Shown: positions 43,424 to 52,448 of the stretch, one piece after another
Position numbering within the stretch: position 1 is the first letter of the stretch
How the letters are laid out: each line of letters starts with the position of its first letter
From: an uncultured Flavobacteriaceae bacterium
GTDB lineage: Bacteria; Bacteroidota; Bacteroidia; Flavobacteriales; Flavobacteriaceae
Assembly: GCA_947494205.1 (NCBI GenBank)
Contig: CANLUH010000003.1
Coordinates: forward strand, 369,305-433,304
DNA: 64,000 nucleotides
Direction of reading: 5' to 3'
Program-made: the position numbers and the translations under genes
The notes under the pieces: model-generated
The model's database searches: none
What the model was told of the DNA's origin: nothing
The model's input: the letters and a program-made list of their open reading frames with translations, nothing else

Positions 43424-44059
43424 TTATTTACCGTTAAAAGTATTCATGGTATTACTAATACCAGCTAATGCAAAAGATTTAATAATTTCAATGCTTTTAT
43501 CAAGTCTTTCAGGTAATTTTTCTTGTTCCTCTTCGGTCCATTCACCTAATACATAATCAACTTGTCTTCCTTTACTAAAAGCATCACTTATTCCAAATCT
43601 ATAACGATTATATTTAGTAGTATTTAAGCTGTTTTGTGTGTCCTTTAATCCATTATGCCCTCCGTCACTTCCTTTCATTTTAACTCTAATACTTCCAAAA
43701 GGCAGGTTCAAATCATCTGTAATAACAAGTAAATGTTCTAAAGGAATTTTTTCTTTAGTTAACCAGTATGAAATAGCTTTCCCGCTAAGGTTCATAAAGG
43801 TGTTTGGTTTTAAGAAAAGAAAAGTTCTTCCTTTTAATTTATAAGTTGTTACATCTCCTAACTTCTGAGTTTCGAAAGTTAAATCTTCTTTTTTAGCAAA
43901 GTAGTCTAGGATTTTAAAACCAATATTATGGCGTGTGTTTTCGTATTTAGGACCAATATTCCCTAAACCTACGATAAGAAATTTTTTCATAGGGTCTTGT
44001 TCTTCAATAGTAAATGCAGTTTTACTTCTAATAAAAATGTCTATAAGCTTTTTAAGCAT
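43424..44059 (-). CDS. pth: Peptidyl-tRNA hydrolase
   Basis: A 211-aa enzyme releasing tRNA from stalled peptidyl-tRNA. Conserved residues include VGLGNIGPKYENTRHNIGF with catalytic His44, the FLKPNTFMNLSG loop and DDLNLPFG. The usual family start is MKKFLIVG (M24, at 43990); the 23-residue basic extension upstream is present in several flavobacterial annotations, so I keep the longer frame but cannot decide. It follows rplY after an intrinsic terminator and is probably transcribed partly by read-through from prs-rplY. Confidence 0.95.
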   Translation of the reverse strand: MLKKLIDIFIRSKTAFTIEEQDPMKKFLIVGLGNIGPKYENTRHNIGFKILDYFAKKEDLTFETQKLGDVTTYKLKGRTFLFLKPNTFMNLSGKAISYWLTKEKIPLEHLLVITDDLNLPFGSIRVKMKGSDGGHNGLKDTQNSLNTTKYNRYRFGISDAFSKGRQVDYVLGEWTEEEQEKLPERLDKSIEIIKSFALAGISNTMNTFNGK

Positions 44060-44094
44060 AGAAGTTAAAAAAATGGTTAATAGCTCAAAAATAA

Positions 44095-44124
44095 AAAAGC
44101 ATTCTGAATAAACAGAATGCTTTT
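44095..44124 (-). terminator. Intrinsic terminator between rplY and pth
   Basis: Arms AAAAGCATTCTG (44095-44106) and its complement (44113-44124) form a 12-bp stem with a 6-nt loop; on the minus strand it is followed by a T-rich tract. It lies just after rplY. Confidence 0.85.
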
Positions 44125-44147
44125 AATATTATAAAGAATTATAAGGT

Positions 44148-44756
44148 TTATTCTGCAGCTGCAGTTTCTTCTTCTCCTTCTTCCTCATCATCCGCATCAT
44201 CTGCTACAGATGTTCTAGAACGTTTAACTAAACACACAACAGTGTTTTCTGGGTGCATAAACTTATAACCTTCACTTTCTAAAGCAGTGATGTATAATTT
44301 ATTTCCAATTTTAAGTTCTGAAATATCAGCTTCAATAAAGTCTGGTAAGTTTCCAGGTAAAGCTTTAATTCTTAAGCTACGTTTGTTTTTACGTAAAACA
44401 CCACCAGCTCTTACTCCTCTAGAGTTTCCTGTAAATGCAACAGGGATGTCCATAGTAATTTCTTTGTCATCAAATAATTGATAGAAATCTACGTGTAAAA
44501 TTCTGTCTGTTACTGGGTGAAATTGAATGTCTTGTAAAATAGCATTGAAGCTTTCTCCACTAGCTAAACTAATTACAACTGTATGCGCATTAGGTGTGTA
44601 AACCAATTTAGAGAATGCTAATTCAGCTGCTGAGAAATGAACTGTCTTGTCTCCTCCGTATAATACGCAAGGAACCTGGTCAGCATTACGTAAGGCTTTT
44701 GTTGATTTTCTGCCTACGCTTTCTCTTAGAGATCCGTTGATTGTAATCGATTTCAT
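44148..44756 (-). CDS. rplY: 50S ribosomal protein L25 (Ctc type)
   Basis: A 202-aa long-form L25, which binds 5S rRNA. The N-terminal domain ([20 protein letters not shown], then VPCVLYGG) and the central beta domain are followed by an acidic tail ([12 protein letters not shown]), as in TL5/Ctc proteins. It lies 26 bp after prs on the same strand, the common bacterial prs-ctc-pth order. Confidence 0.96.
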   Translation of the reverse strand: MKSITINGSLRESVGRKSTKALRNADQVPCVLYGGDKTVHFSAAELAFSKLVYTPNAHTVVISLASGESFNAILQDIQFHPVTDRILHVDFYQLFDDKEITMDIPVAFTGNSRGVRAGGVLRKNKRSLRIKALPGNLPDFIEADISELKIGNKLYITALESEGYKFMHPENTVVCLVKRSRTSVADDADDEEEGEEETAAAE

Positions 44757-44782
44757 TTTTGTTATTTATATTTAATTATTAA

Positions 44783-45724
44783 TTACATTAAAAATTTAGA
44801 ACTTATTGACTTGTTGTAATGTACGTTATGCATTACTTCTGCAAATAAATTTGCACAACTCAATACTTTTATTTTACTGCTTTGTTGCTTTAAAGGAATA
44901 GAGTCTGTAACTATTAATTCCTCTAATTTAGAGTTTTCTAGTCTTTCGTATGCATTACCAGATAAAATAGGGTGCGTACATATTGCTCTTACACTAAGTG
45001 CGCCTCTCTCTATCATTAAATCGGCAGCTTTTGTTAGTGTTCCAGCAGTATCTACCATATCGTCTACTAGTACAACATTTTTACCTGTAACATCTCCAAT
45101 TAATTCCATGTGAGATATTACATTAGCTTTTGCACGTTGTTTATAACAGATAACAACATCGCTTTCTAGTGCTTTAGAATATGCATAGGCTCTTTTAGAA
45201 CCTCCCATATCTGGAGACGCTATTGTTAAGTTATCTAGATTTAGACTTTTTAAATAAGGTAAAAATATAGTTGATGCAAATAAATGATCTACAGGTTTTT
45301 CAAAGAATCCTTGTATTTGATCAGCATGCAAATCCATTGTAATAATACGAGTTGCTCCAGCAGCTTCTAACATTTTAGCTACTAATTTTGCTGCAATTGG
45401 TACTCTTGGTTTATCTTTTCTGTCTTGTCTTGCCCAACCAAAGTAAGGTAAAACAGCAGTAATATGTCTTGCAGAAGCACGCTTTGCAGCGTCTATCATT
45501 AACAACATTTCCATTAAATTCTCTGAACTTGGATTGGTAGATCCAATAATAAAAATACGTTTACCACGAATAGACTCTTCATAAGACGGTTGAAATTCTC
45601 CATCACTATAAGTAGAGGTAATAACATTCCCTAAAGAGGTGCCGTATGATGCTGCAATTTTCTCAGCTAAAGTTTTACTTTGCGTTATAGAAAAAATCTT
45701 AGCTTCTGGCTGTGTAGTAGACAT
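44783..45724 (-). CDS. prs: Ribose-phosphate pyrophosphokinase
   Basis: A 313-aa enzyme making PRPP from ribose 5-phosphate and ATP. The flexible loop KPRVPIAAKLVAK, the metal-binding DLHADQIQGFF region and the PRPP-binding VVLVDDMVDTAGTL motif are all present. First gene of prs-rplY-pth. A TAAATTTG -7 box lies 52 bp upstream, implying a leader of about 45 nt. Confidence 0.97.
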   Translation of the reverse strand: MSTTQPEAKIFSITQSKTLAEKIAASYGTSLGNVITSTYSDGEFQPSYEESIRGKRIFIIGSTNPSSENLMEMLLMIDAAKRASARHITAVLPYFGWARQDRKDKPRVPIAAKLVAKMLEAAGATRIITMDLHADQIQGFFEKPVDHLFASTIFLPYLKSLNLDNLTIASPDMGGSKRAYAYSKALESDVVICYKQRAKANVISHMELIGDVTGKNVVLVDDMVDTAGTLTKAADLMIERGALSVRAICTHPILSGNAYERLENSKLEELIVTDSIPLKQQSSKIKVLSCANLFAEVMHNVHYNKSISSKFLM

Positions 45725-45776
45725 AGTTAAAATGTTGTTTAGCAGTGTATAACACTACGTGATTTTTAATTGCGTG

Positions 45777-45784
45777 CAAATTTA
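45777..45784 (-). promoter_or_regulatory. Bacteroidota -7 box for prs
   Basis: On the minus strand TAAATTTG matches TAnnTTTG, 52 bp before the prs ATG. Confidence 0.5.
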
Positions 45785-45850
45785 GAGTTTTTTTTCATCT
45801 ATCATAACATATATGCCTACTATTTTTAAACTATTTAAAGAAAAAAGATA

Positions 45851-45858
45851 TATTTTTG
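45851..45858 (+). promoter_or_regulatory. Bacteroidota -7 box for tRNA-Leu
   Basis: TATTTTTG matches TAnnTTTG and lies 11 bp before the 5' end of the tRNA. Confidence 0.55.
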
Positions 45859-45869
45859 CACCTCCAATT

Positions 45870-45951
45870 GCTCAAGTGGCGGAATTGGTAGACGCGTCGG
45901 ATTCAAAATCCGATTTCTTCGGAAGTGTGGGTTCGATTCCCACCTTGAGTA
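45870..45951 (+). tRNA. tRNA-Leu (CAA)
   Basis: The acceptor stem pairs GCTCAAG with CTTGAGT (one G-T pair); the D arm contains GGCGGAATTGGTAGACGC, the anticodon stem TCGGA/TCCGA encloses TTCAAAA with anticodon CAA, a class II variable arm follows (TTTCTTCGGAAG), and the T arm is GTGGG-TTCGATT-CCCAC. The discriminator base is A. The long variable arm and CAA anticodon identify a leucine tRNA reading TTG. No CCA is encoded. Confidence 0.97.
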
Positions 45952-46025
45952 CTAACTAAACCTTTAATCTTGTTTTCTGATTAAAGGTTTCTGTTTATAT
46001 GCACTAAATCACACATTATTTTAAT

Positions 46026-46472
46026 ATGAATAACTATAAAAGTATAGCGTCAATATTTGTTAAAAATTTCAATAATGAAACTGTAGATTTATTAGTTAAA
46101 TACGCTAATGAAAATTTAATATTACTTTTTTACAATAACAAATGCTTAGGTTGCACAGGTAGAGCGATTCCTCTAGCTTATCAATTTCAGCAAGACTATA
46201 ACAATATTCGAGTTATAGCAATACATGTTAATTTTAGTACTGTAAAAACAACAGAGCAAGATATTAAAAGCATTTTTACCCTAGACGAATTGCCATTTCC
46301 TATATATTTAGATGAAAGCCACGACCTATACGATACTTTTAAATGTGAAGGCACACCACATTGGTTATTAATTACAAAACAAGGTATATTACATCGGTCT
46401 ATTTTTGGTTCGCAGTCTGGAGCGCAAAACAGATTGTATTATGCCATAGAAAGTTTAATAAGCGAAACTTAA
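46026..46472 (+). CDS. Thioredoxin-like redox protein
   Basis: A 148-aa cytoplasmic thioredoxin-fold protein (no signal peptide). The redox motif is C40-LG-C43 (NNKCLGCTGRAI) and the cis-Pro lies in GTPHWLL. The region VIAIHVNFSTVKTTEQDI resembles AhpC/TSA-type proteins. The motif differs from the classical CGPC, so its redox potential and partner are unknown. It stands alone after the tRNA. Confidence 0.85.
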   Translation: MNNYKSIASIFVKNFNNETVDLLVKYANENLILLFYNNKCLGCTGRAIPLAYQFQQDYNNIRVIAIHVNFSTVKTTEQDIKSIFTLDELPFPIYLDESHDLYDTFKCEGTPHWLLITKQGILHRSIFGSQSGAQNRLYYAIESLISET

Positions 46473-46483
46473 TTTTAAGAATG

Positions 46484-46900
46484 TTATTTTTTAGAAAAGC
46501 CTAAGGCTATTTTACCACCTAACCATGCCATAGGTATATAAGCTAAAGCGATATCAAGTATACTAAACCAAATAGGACCAGAAATTAAATAACTCATATA
46601 AATACCCCCAATTAAAAATAAAACACCAATAGCTAATGCAAATTTCATTTTATGGTTAGCAGCTATTATGCCAGCAATGAAAGCTCCGATTAGAGTACCT
46701 AATGCATGTGCTAAAAATGGAAAGATGAAATATTGAAAATCTAAACCAGGCATAATCTCAGCTAGTGATTCCATATTTTCAGGGTCTAACCCTTCAATAG
46801 GAAATAATACATGACCTAATTGTATTAGTCCCATATTAATAATACTACCACAAAACCATCCAGCTATAACAGCTAAAATATTTCTAATTATTGGATTCAT
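46484..46900 (-). CDS. Small four-helix membrane protein
   Basis: A 138-aa inner-membrane protein with four hydrophobic segments (about 6-27, 57-80, 86-105, 110-130). No family recognised; conserved-looking features are a W-FCGS start and the final PMAWLGGKIALG. Convergent with the preceding redox gene and 73 bp before the VOC gene. Confidence 0.7.
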   Translation of the reverse strand: MNPIIRNILAVIAGWFCGSIINMGLIQLGHVLFPIEGLDPENMESLAEIMPGLDFQYFIFPFLAHALGTLIGAFIAGIIAANHKMKFALAIGVLFLIGGIYMSYLISGPIWFSILDIALAYIPMAWLGGKIALGFSKK

Positions 46901-46973
46901 TATTACAATTTTAAATGCGATTAATTAACATAAAGATATATAATACTGTTTTAATAACTATACCCAAATAAGT

Positions 46974-47321
46974 TTATTCGTTTTTTAATTCCACTTTTCT
47001 ACCATCTAAATCCTGTATAATAGCAGTTAAGCCCCATTCCGTATTTGCAGGATTAGACTGTATTATCCATGATGAATTTTTAATGTTATTTATGGTTTCA
47101 AATACATTTTTTACTGAAAACCCTAATCGTATTGAATCATCTGCCTTAGTCATTGATTTTGTTAGTGGATAAATTTCAAATGTAAAACGGTCTTGCTCGC
47201 TAGCATAATGATAAGGACCGTTACCATGTTTATGATGTTTAAAATCTAGCCCTAACAATTCATATTGAGATTTAAGTAATTCAGGGTTTTTGGTATTAAT
47301 TACAAGTAAATTTAAAGCCAT
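46974..47321 (-). CDS. VOC-family protein
   Basis: A 115-aa VOC domain protein (NTKNPELLKSQYELLGLDF opening, HKHGNGPYHYASE, then IIQDLDGRKVELKN closing). The short length is one VOC domain, so it likely dimerises to make an active site. Substrate unknown; it differs from the VOC protein at 26271. Confidence 0.85.
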   Translation of the reverse strand: MALNLLVINTKNPELLKSQYELLGLDFKHHKHGNGPYHYASEQDRFTFEIYPLTKSMTKADDSIRLGFSVKNVFETINNIKNSSWIIQSNPANTEWGLTAIIQDLDGRKVELKNE

Positions 47322-47447
47322 TGATGATTAGAATTAATTAAATTCTAAATATATGTAATATAAAACCTTCCGACTAAAATTTTATTTTATGAAAAAAATC
47401 TTAACGTCCCACATGTTAAATACTAGTGTACATATTCTATTTTAATG

Positions 47448-47455
47448 TATATTTG
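47448..47455 (+). promoter_or_regulatory. Bacteroidota -7 box for HupE gene
   Basis: TATATTTG matches TAnnTTTG, 22 bp before the ATG at 47478. Confidence 0.6.
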
Positions 47456-47477
47456 AGTCACCCTAAATTTTATATCT

Positions 47478-48065
47478 ATGTTAGAGGAACTTTGGTTTAA
47501 TGTACAATATGGTATTAACCATGTGCTGGACATTAATGGTTACGATCATGTTTTGTTTTTAATGGTTTTAACAGTGCCATATTTATTTAAGGATTGGAAA
47601 CGCGTTTTTCTCTTAGTAACTGTGTTTACAGTAGGACATACACTGTCTTTAATTTTAGCAACCTATGGAAAAGTAAGTGTTTCTGGAAGTCTTGTCGAAT
47701 TTTTAATACCAGTTACCATCTTTGTAGTTGCCTTATTTAATGTGTTTACCGCAGGGAAAGGTGCGCAGAAAGAAAAAATAGGTATTTTGTTTTTTTCTAC
47801 CTTATTCTTTGGCTTAGTACATGGTTTAGGCTTTGCGAGAGAATTATCTATTTTGGTTGGTAGAAACGATAATAAAATAGTGACACTTCTAGAATTTGCA
47901 CTAGGTATAGAAATTGCGCAAATAATTATTGTATTTGTAGTTTTATTTTTAGGTTATTTAACACAAACTGTATTTAGATTTACCAAACGCGATTGGATTA
48001 TGGTAGTATCTGCTATAGTTGTTGGGTTAGTAATACCTATGCTTTTAAACAGACACATATTTTAA
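47478..48065 (+). CDS. HupE/UreJ-like membrane protein
   Basis: A 195-aa membrane protein with about six transmembrane helices, with the family's histidine motifs NGYDHVLF, FTVGHTLSL and GLVHGLGFA. Characterised HupE/UreJ proteins import nickel for hydrogenase or urease; no such enzymes are encoded here, so the metal cargo is uncertain. Confidence 0.85.
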   Translation: MLEELWFNVQYGINHVLDINGYDHVLFLMVLTVPYLFKDWKRVFLLVTVFTVGHTLSLILATYGKVSVSGSLVEFLIPVTIFVVALFNVFTAGKGAQKEKIGILFFSTLFFGLVHGLGFARELSILVGRNDNKIVTLLEFALGIEIAQIIIVFVVLFLGYLTQTVFRFTKRDWIMVVSAIVVGLVIPMLLNRHIF

Positions 48066-48198
48066 TAATAGTATAAAGTTTTCATAAAACTTCAATATTT
48101 AAATTGTAATTAAAATACAATCCACTTATCTTCGTTATATTAGTTCTTAATAGAATTATAAAAGCTTTTATAAGATTAAATAGACCGTATTTTAATAC

Positions 48199-48630
48199 AT
48201 GCCAAAACATAAACAACACAGATACGATAAAGCATATTTACGAATCGCTGAAGAATGGGGTAAGTTATCCTTTTGTAGTAGAAGACAAGTAGGCGCGCTG
48301 ATAGTAAAAGACCGAATGATTATTTCAGACGGATTTAACGGAACACCTACTGGATTTGAGAACTTCTGTGAAGATGAAGAGGGCTATACAAAATGGTATG
48401 TATTACATGCAGAAGCTAATGCTATTTTAAAAGTGGCATCTTCTACGCAATCTTGTAAAGGCGCAACTTTATACATAACAATGTCACCTTGTAAAGAATG
48501 TAGTAAATTAATACATCAAGCAGGCATAGTAAGAGTCGTTTATAAGCAAGGCTATAAAGATGATTCAGGATTGAAGTTTTTAGAAAAAGCAGGGATATTA
48601 TTAGAACAAATTGAAGACTCCAAAGCATAA
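48199..48630 (+). CDS. Deoxycytidylate (dCMP) deaminase
   Basis: A 143-aa zinc-dependent deaminase converting dCMP to dUMP for thymidylate synthesis. The zinc site is H70-A-E72 (LHAEANAI) plus C98 and C101 (SPCKEC), and the N-terminal CSRRQVGALIVKD and GFNGTPTGFENF are typical of the ComEB/dCMP deaminase group. It overlaps the downstream protease by TAATG. Confidence 0.93.
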   Translation: MPKHKQHRYDKAYLRIAEEWGKLSFCSRRQVGALIVKDRMIISDGFNGTPTGFENFCEDEEGYTKWYVLHAEANAILKVASSTQSCKGATLYITMSPCKECSKLIHQAGIVRVVYKQGYKDDSGLKFLEKAGILLEQIEDSKA

Positions 48631-50225
48631 TGAATACTTATAAAAAATACTTGCCACTTATTATAGGAGCTGCAATAGCAGTAGGTATTTTTATTGGAGG
48701 AAAATTAAATTTTAATGATAGTTCAGATCGGTTATTTACATCTAACAGTAAAAAAGACAAACTAAATAGATTGATAGATTATATAGACTACGAGTATGTA
48801 GACTATATTAATACAGACAGCATCGTAGATGTTACTGTAAACGGAATATTAGACAATTTAGACCCGCATTCTGTATACATTCCGAAAGAGGATATGGAAA
48901 GTGTAACAGAAAACATGAAAGGTGATTTTGTGGGGATAGGTGTTAGTTTTTATCCATACAACGATTCTATTGCAGTAATAAGAGCTATAGAAGGCGGTCC
49001 AAGTGCAAAAGCAGGAATAAAAGGAGGCGATAGAATTGTATTTGCAAATGGAGATACACTATACGGAAGAGATGTAAATAACGGAGACCTATTAAAACGA
49101 TTAAAAGGACCAGTAGATACCGAAATCTTATTAGAAGTATATAGAAAGGGAGAACCAGATTTATTAAAATTTAAAATAAAACGAGACCATATACCTATTA
49201 AGAGTGTGGATGCCTCTTACATGTTAACCCAAAAACTTGGATATATTAAGGTAAATAGATTTGCTGAGTCGACTTATAAAGAGTTTAAAAAAGCACTTAA
49301 TAACCTGCAAAAAGATGGTGCCACAGAATTAGTTTTAGATTTAAGAGGAAACCCAGGAGGCTTTTTAAATATAGCAGAACAAATAACAGATGAGTTTTTA
49401 GAAGACGATAAGTTAATGCTATTTACTAAAAATAAGCGTGGTAAAATAGAAAAAAGTTTTGCAACAAGACGCGGAGCGTTCGAAGATGGGCATGTGTATG
49501 TTTTAATTGATGAAAACTCAGCTTCGGCAAGTGAGATAGTAGCAGGTGCCTTACAAGATAACGATAAAGGAACCATAGTAGGAAGACGCTCTTACGGAAA
49601 AGGATTAGTGCAACGAGAAATGAAGTTGGGAGATGGAAGTGCTGTTCGCTTAACAGTGTCTAGATATTACACGCCAACTGGACGCTCGATACAACGTTCT
49701 TACAAAAAAGGAAATGCCGATTATTTCGATGATTATTACTCAAGAGTAGATAATGGTGAATTATTAGACCCAGAAAAAATTGAAGTAGCCGATTCTTTAA
49801 AATTTACAACACCTAACGGAAAAGTAGTTTATGGAGGAGGAGGTATTATTCCAGATGTTTTTGTGGCTTTAGACACAAGTATGCAAAACGAAACCATTAC
49901 GTTTTTACAACGTAGAGGTTATATTAATAGTTTTGCATTCGAAGTTTTGGAAAAAGATCGTACAGTTTTTGAAGGAGAAACAAGACGAGACTTTATAGAA
50001 AATTATAAAGTGGGAGATAGTATAGTTACAGATTTCCAAGACTACTTAAAGATAAAGCGAAGAACAAATATGGTGTTTGTTGCTTATAAAGATGAGGTTA
50101 AGCAATACTTAAAAGCAGCTTTGGCAGATCAGCTTTTCGGCTCTGGAGCTTTCGAAGAAGTCGTTAATAAAAAAGACGTTATGATTAACGAAGTGATAAC
50201 GCTAAGCGAAGAAAAGGAGTACTAA
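48630..50225 (+). CDS. S41-family C-terminal processing protease
   Basis: A 531-aa membrane-anchored periplasmic protease (Ctp/Prc type). An N-terminal transmembrane signal-anchor (about 7-25) is followed by a PDZ domain (KGDFVGIGVSFY to LLEVYRKG) and a peptidase core with the Ser nucleophile in ENSASASEIVAGAL and the general-base Lys in GRRSYGKGLVQ. The C-terminal 140 residues form an extra domain. It probably cleaves envelope proteins by C-terminal tails. It overlaps dCMP deaminase and runs to within one base of the convergent gene. Confidence 0.94.
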   Translation: MNTYKKYLPLIIGAAIAVGIFIGGKLNFNDSSDRLFTSNSKKDKLNRLIDYIDYEYVDYINTDSIVDVTVNGILDNLDPHSVYIPKEDMESVTENMKGDFVGIGVSFYPYNDSIAVIRAIEGGPSAKAGIKGGDRIVFANGDTLYGRDVNNGDLLKRLKGPVDTEILLEVYRKGEPDLLKFKIKRDHIPIKSVDASYMLTQKLGYIKVNRFAESTYKEFKKALNNLQKDGATELVLDLRGNPGGFLNIAEQITDEFLEDDKLMLFTKNKRGKIEKSFATRRGAFEDGHVYVLIDENSASASEIVAGALQDNDKGTIVGRRSYGKGLVQREMKLGDGSAVRLTVSRYYTPTGRSIQRSYKKGNADYFDDYYSRVDNGELLDPEKIEVADSLKFTTPNGKVVYGGGGIIPDVFVALDTSMQNETITFLQRRGYINSFAFEVLEKDRTVFEGETRRDFIENYKVGDSIVTDFQDYLKIKRRTNMVFVAYKDEVKQYLKAALADQLFGSGAFEEVVNKKDVMINEVITLSEEKEY

Positions 50226-50226
50226 A

Positions 50227-50835
50227 TTATAGTTTTACCTTATCGTGAACTTTAGTATGTTTCCCATTGTTCCAAGTTGTTAAAATATCTGTAGCAACCT
50301 GCGCGCCACTTCCAGCAGCTATAGAAAATTGACTTCTCCATCCCGCAAGTGTTCCAGCAACATATAGACCATTATCAATACAGTGATCTGTATTTTTTAA
50401 CCAAATACGGTCTTTCTCGATAGCGGCTCTAGGATGAGGTTCTATGTAAGATTCTAGACCTTTTATAGTTAATAGATTAGTGTAGCCAACAGCAATAACC
50501 AATTGCTTTGTTATATATTCATTTTTGTTGGTAGTAACTTTAAAACCTTCAGTATGCTTCTCTATTTTTTTTGCTTTTTCTTTTTCAATTTGTTGTACTT
50601 TAGGATATAAGTCAGCCAATTGTTGTTTTCCTTGAGATAATATATCTTTTCCTAAAGTGCCAGGAGCAAGACCCAGAGCATTATTAAATAATGCATTTTG
50701 AAGATGCGATGTTTTCTGGTGAGTAATAATAGCAACATGTTTGTCCTTAGCAAAAGGCTTACTTAATCCAGAACCTAAAACAAGAGCGCAAGATAAACCA
50801 GCAGCACCGCCACCAATAATTAAAGTATCTATCAT
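50227..50835 (-). CDS. Short FAD-dependent oxidoreductase, TrxR-like
   Basis: A 202-aa flavoprotein with the FAD-binding DTLIIGGGAAGLSCALVLG and the C-terminal LYVAGTLAGWRSQFSIAAGSG motif of the thioredoxin-reductase superfamily. At 202 aa it lacks the central NAD(P)H-binding domain and the redox-active CxxC of true thioredoxin reductases (about 310 aa). It may be a flavin-dependent oxidoreductase using another electron donor. Its start overlaps the next gene by four bases. Confidence 0.85.
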   Translation of the reverse strand: MIDTLIIGGGAAGLSCALVLGSGLSKPFAKDKHVAIITHQKTSHLQNALFNNALGLAPGTLGKDILSQGKQQLADLYPKVQQIEKEKAKKIEKHTEGFKVTTNKNEYITKQLVIAVGYTNLLTIKGLESYIEPHPRAAIEKDRIWLKNTDHCIDNGLYVAGTLAGWRSQFSIAAGSGAQVATDILTTWNNGKHTKVHDKVKL

Positions 50836-51032
50836 CGTTTTTTAGATTGCGTTTCTATTTTTTTAGAAACACGTAAAATTTGTAATAAAATAATACCACA
50901 AAGAGCCGCTAAAATGGTAATTAACCCCACAACACTTTGTCCTTCAAAAGGAGTATTCCAATCTATTTTTGTGGCATTATATATAATGAGACCAATGGCG
51001 ATAATTGTAAATATGTATGTAAATAATTTCAT
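50832..51032 (-). CDS. Small two-helix membrane protein
   Basis: A 66-aa protein with two transmembrane helices (about 4-20 and 34-54) and a basic C-terminal tail (RVSKKIETQSKKR). It overlaps the flavoprotein start by four bases (ATGA type), so it is co-translated with it and may anchor it at the membrane. Family unknown. Confidence 0.75.
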   Translation of the reverse strand: MKLFTYIFTIIAIGLIIYNATKIDWNTPFEGQSVVGLITILAALCGIILLQILRVSKKIETQSKKR

Positions 51033-51076
51033 AAACCTTAATATTAAATCTTCATAAACGCTTTAAAGATACAGAA

Positions 51077-51661
51077 CTAAACCAATAAAGCTTTAATATT
51101 TTGAGCAAATAGTTTTACAGCAATAGCTAACAATATTACCCCAAAAACTTTACGTATAATCTTAATACCGTTCGGACCAATAAAACGCTCTATACGACTA
51201 GAGGTTTTTAATACAATATAAATAAGGATAACATTTAATATAACAGCAATAATGATGTTTTCTATTCTAAATTCTGCACGTAGCGATAATAATGTAGTTA
51301 AACTACCAGGTCCAGCAATTAAAGGAAATGCAAGAGGGAAAACAGAAGCTGTAATAGAATCTCCATCCTCATCATCTTTATAAAGCGTAATACCAAGAAT
51401 CATCTCTAAAGCAATAAAAAATAAAATAAAAGCACCAGCTACAGCAAAAGAGTTAACGTCTATTCCTATAAGAGATAATAAACTTTTTCCTAGAAATAAG
51501 AAAACAACCATAATAACACCCGCAATAATGGAAGCTTTTTCACTTTGTATATGCCCAACTTTTTTACGTAAATCTATAATAATAGGTATGTTTCCTATAA
51601 TGTCTATTACAGCAAAAAGAACCATAAAGGCAGTAACTATTTCTTTAAAATTAAGTTGCAT
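51077..51661 (-). CDS. MarC-family membrane protein
   Basis: A 194-aa protein of the MarC/YhgN family with six transmembrane helices (FKEIVTAFMVLFAVIDIIGN, then SLIGIDVNSFAVAGAFILFF and FPLAFPLIAGPGSLTTLL). The function of the family is unclear; early links to antibiotic resistance were not upheld. Monocistronic or coupled to the small membrane gene 44 bp downstream. Confidence 0.92.
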   Translation of the reverse strand: MQLNFKEIVTAFMVLFAVIDIIGNIPIIIDLRKKVGHIQSEKASIIAGVIMVVFLFLGKSLLSLIGIDVNSFAVAGAFILFFIALEMILGITLYKDDEDGDSITASVFPLAFPLIAGPGSLTTLLSLRAEFRIENIIIAVILNVILIYIVLKTSSRIERFIGPNGIKIIRKVFGVILLAIAVKLFAQNIKALLV

Positions 51662-51845
51662 GACTTGTACGTTTTAAAATTTTCGGCAAAAATAGTGCTT
51701 TATAATCATATAGTACATTAAACTAATGTAAAGTTTAATTGTTTGATTAATAAAAAGTAACTCTATTGTTCAGATATTTTCTTTAACTTAAAAAAGAATA
51801 AATAGAAGTTGTTTTACAGCAGTTATTTATTCTAGTAATAACAAC

Positions 51846-51853
51846 TATATTTG
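51846..51853 (+). promoter_or_regulatory. Bacteroidota -7 box for DUF3109 gene
   Basis: TATATTTG matches TAnnTTTG and lies 22 bp before the ATG at 51876. Confidence 0.6.
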
Positions 51854-51875
51854 TACTCTATTAGAGTTAGTATTT

Positions 51876-52448
51876 ATGTTTCAAATAGGAAAAACAATAG
51901 TTTCAGAAGAAATTATAGAAAACGATTTTATGTGTAACCTTTCTGCTTGTAAAGGAGCTTGTTGTATAGACGGAGATGCAGGAGCGCCACTTACAGAAGA
52001 AGAAACACAGATACTTAAAGATATTTATCCAAAAGTAAAGCCTTTTTTACGAGAAGAAGGTATAAAAGCAATCGAAGAACAAGGCACATTTATTACAAAC
52101 GGGTTTGGTGAATTAGAAACACCATTAATAAATGGAGCAGACTGCGCCTATGTTATTTTCGATGATAAAAAAACTGCACTTTGTGGAATAGAAGAAGCCT
52201 ATAACCAAGGTTTAATATCCTGGAAAAAACCAGTATCCTGTCATTTATACCCAGTTCGAGTAAAAGAATACAGTGAATTTTCGGCAGTTAATTACGATAA
52301 ATGGAGCATCTGTGATGATGCCTGTACATTAGGTAAAGAACTACAAGTACCTATATACAAATTTGTAAAAGAAGCACTCGTTAGAAAATTTGGAGAAGAT
52401 TGGTATAGCGAACTAGAAAAAGTAGCAGAACAAAAGCTAAATCAATAA
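51876..52448 (+). CDS. DUF3109 family cysteine-rich protein
   Basis: A 190-aa cytoplasmic protein of the DUF3109 family, with CNLSACKGACCIDGDAGAPL near the N-terminus (CX4CX3CC spacing), a central GADCAYV and CHLYPVR, and CDDACTLG near the C-terminus. The cysteine pattern suggests a metal or Fe-S site, as in related zinc/iron-sulfur CxxxCxxCC proteins, but no reaction is established. Confidence 0.85.
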   Translation: MFQIGKTIVSEEIIENDFMCNLSACKGACCIDGDAGAPLTEEETQILKDIYPKVKPFLREEGIKAIEEQGTFITNGFGELETPLINGADCAYVIFDDKKTALCGIEEAYNQGLISWKKPVSCHLYPVRVKEYSEFSAVNYDKWSICDDACTLGKELQVPIYKFVKEALVRKFGEDWYSELEKVAEQKLNQ

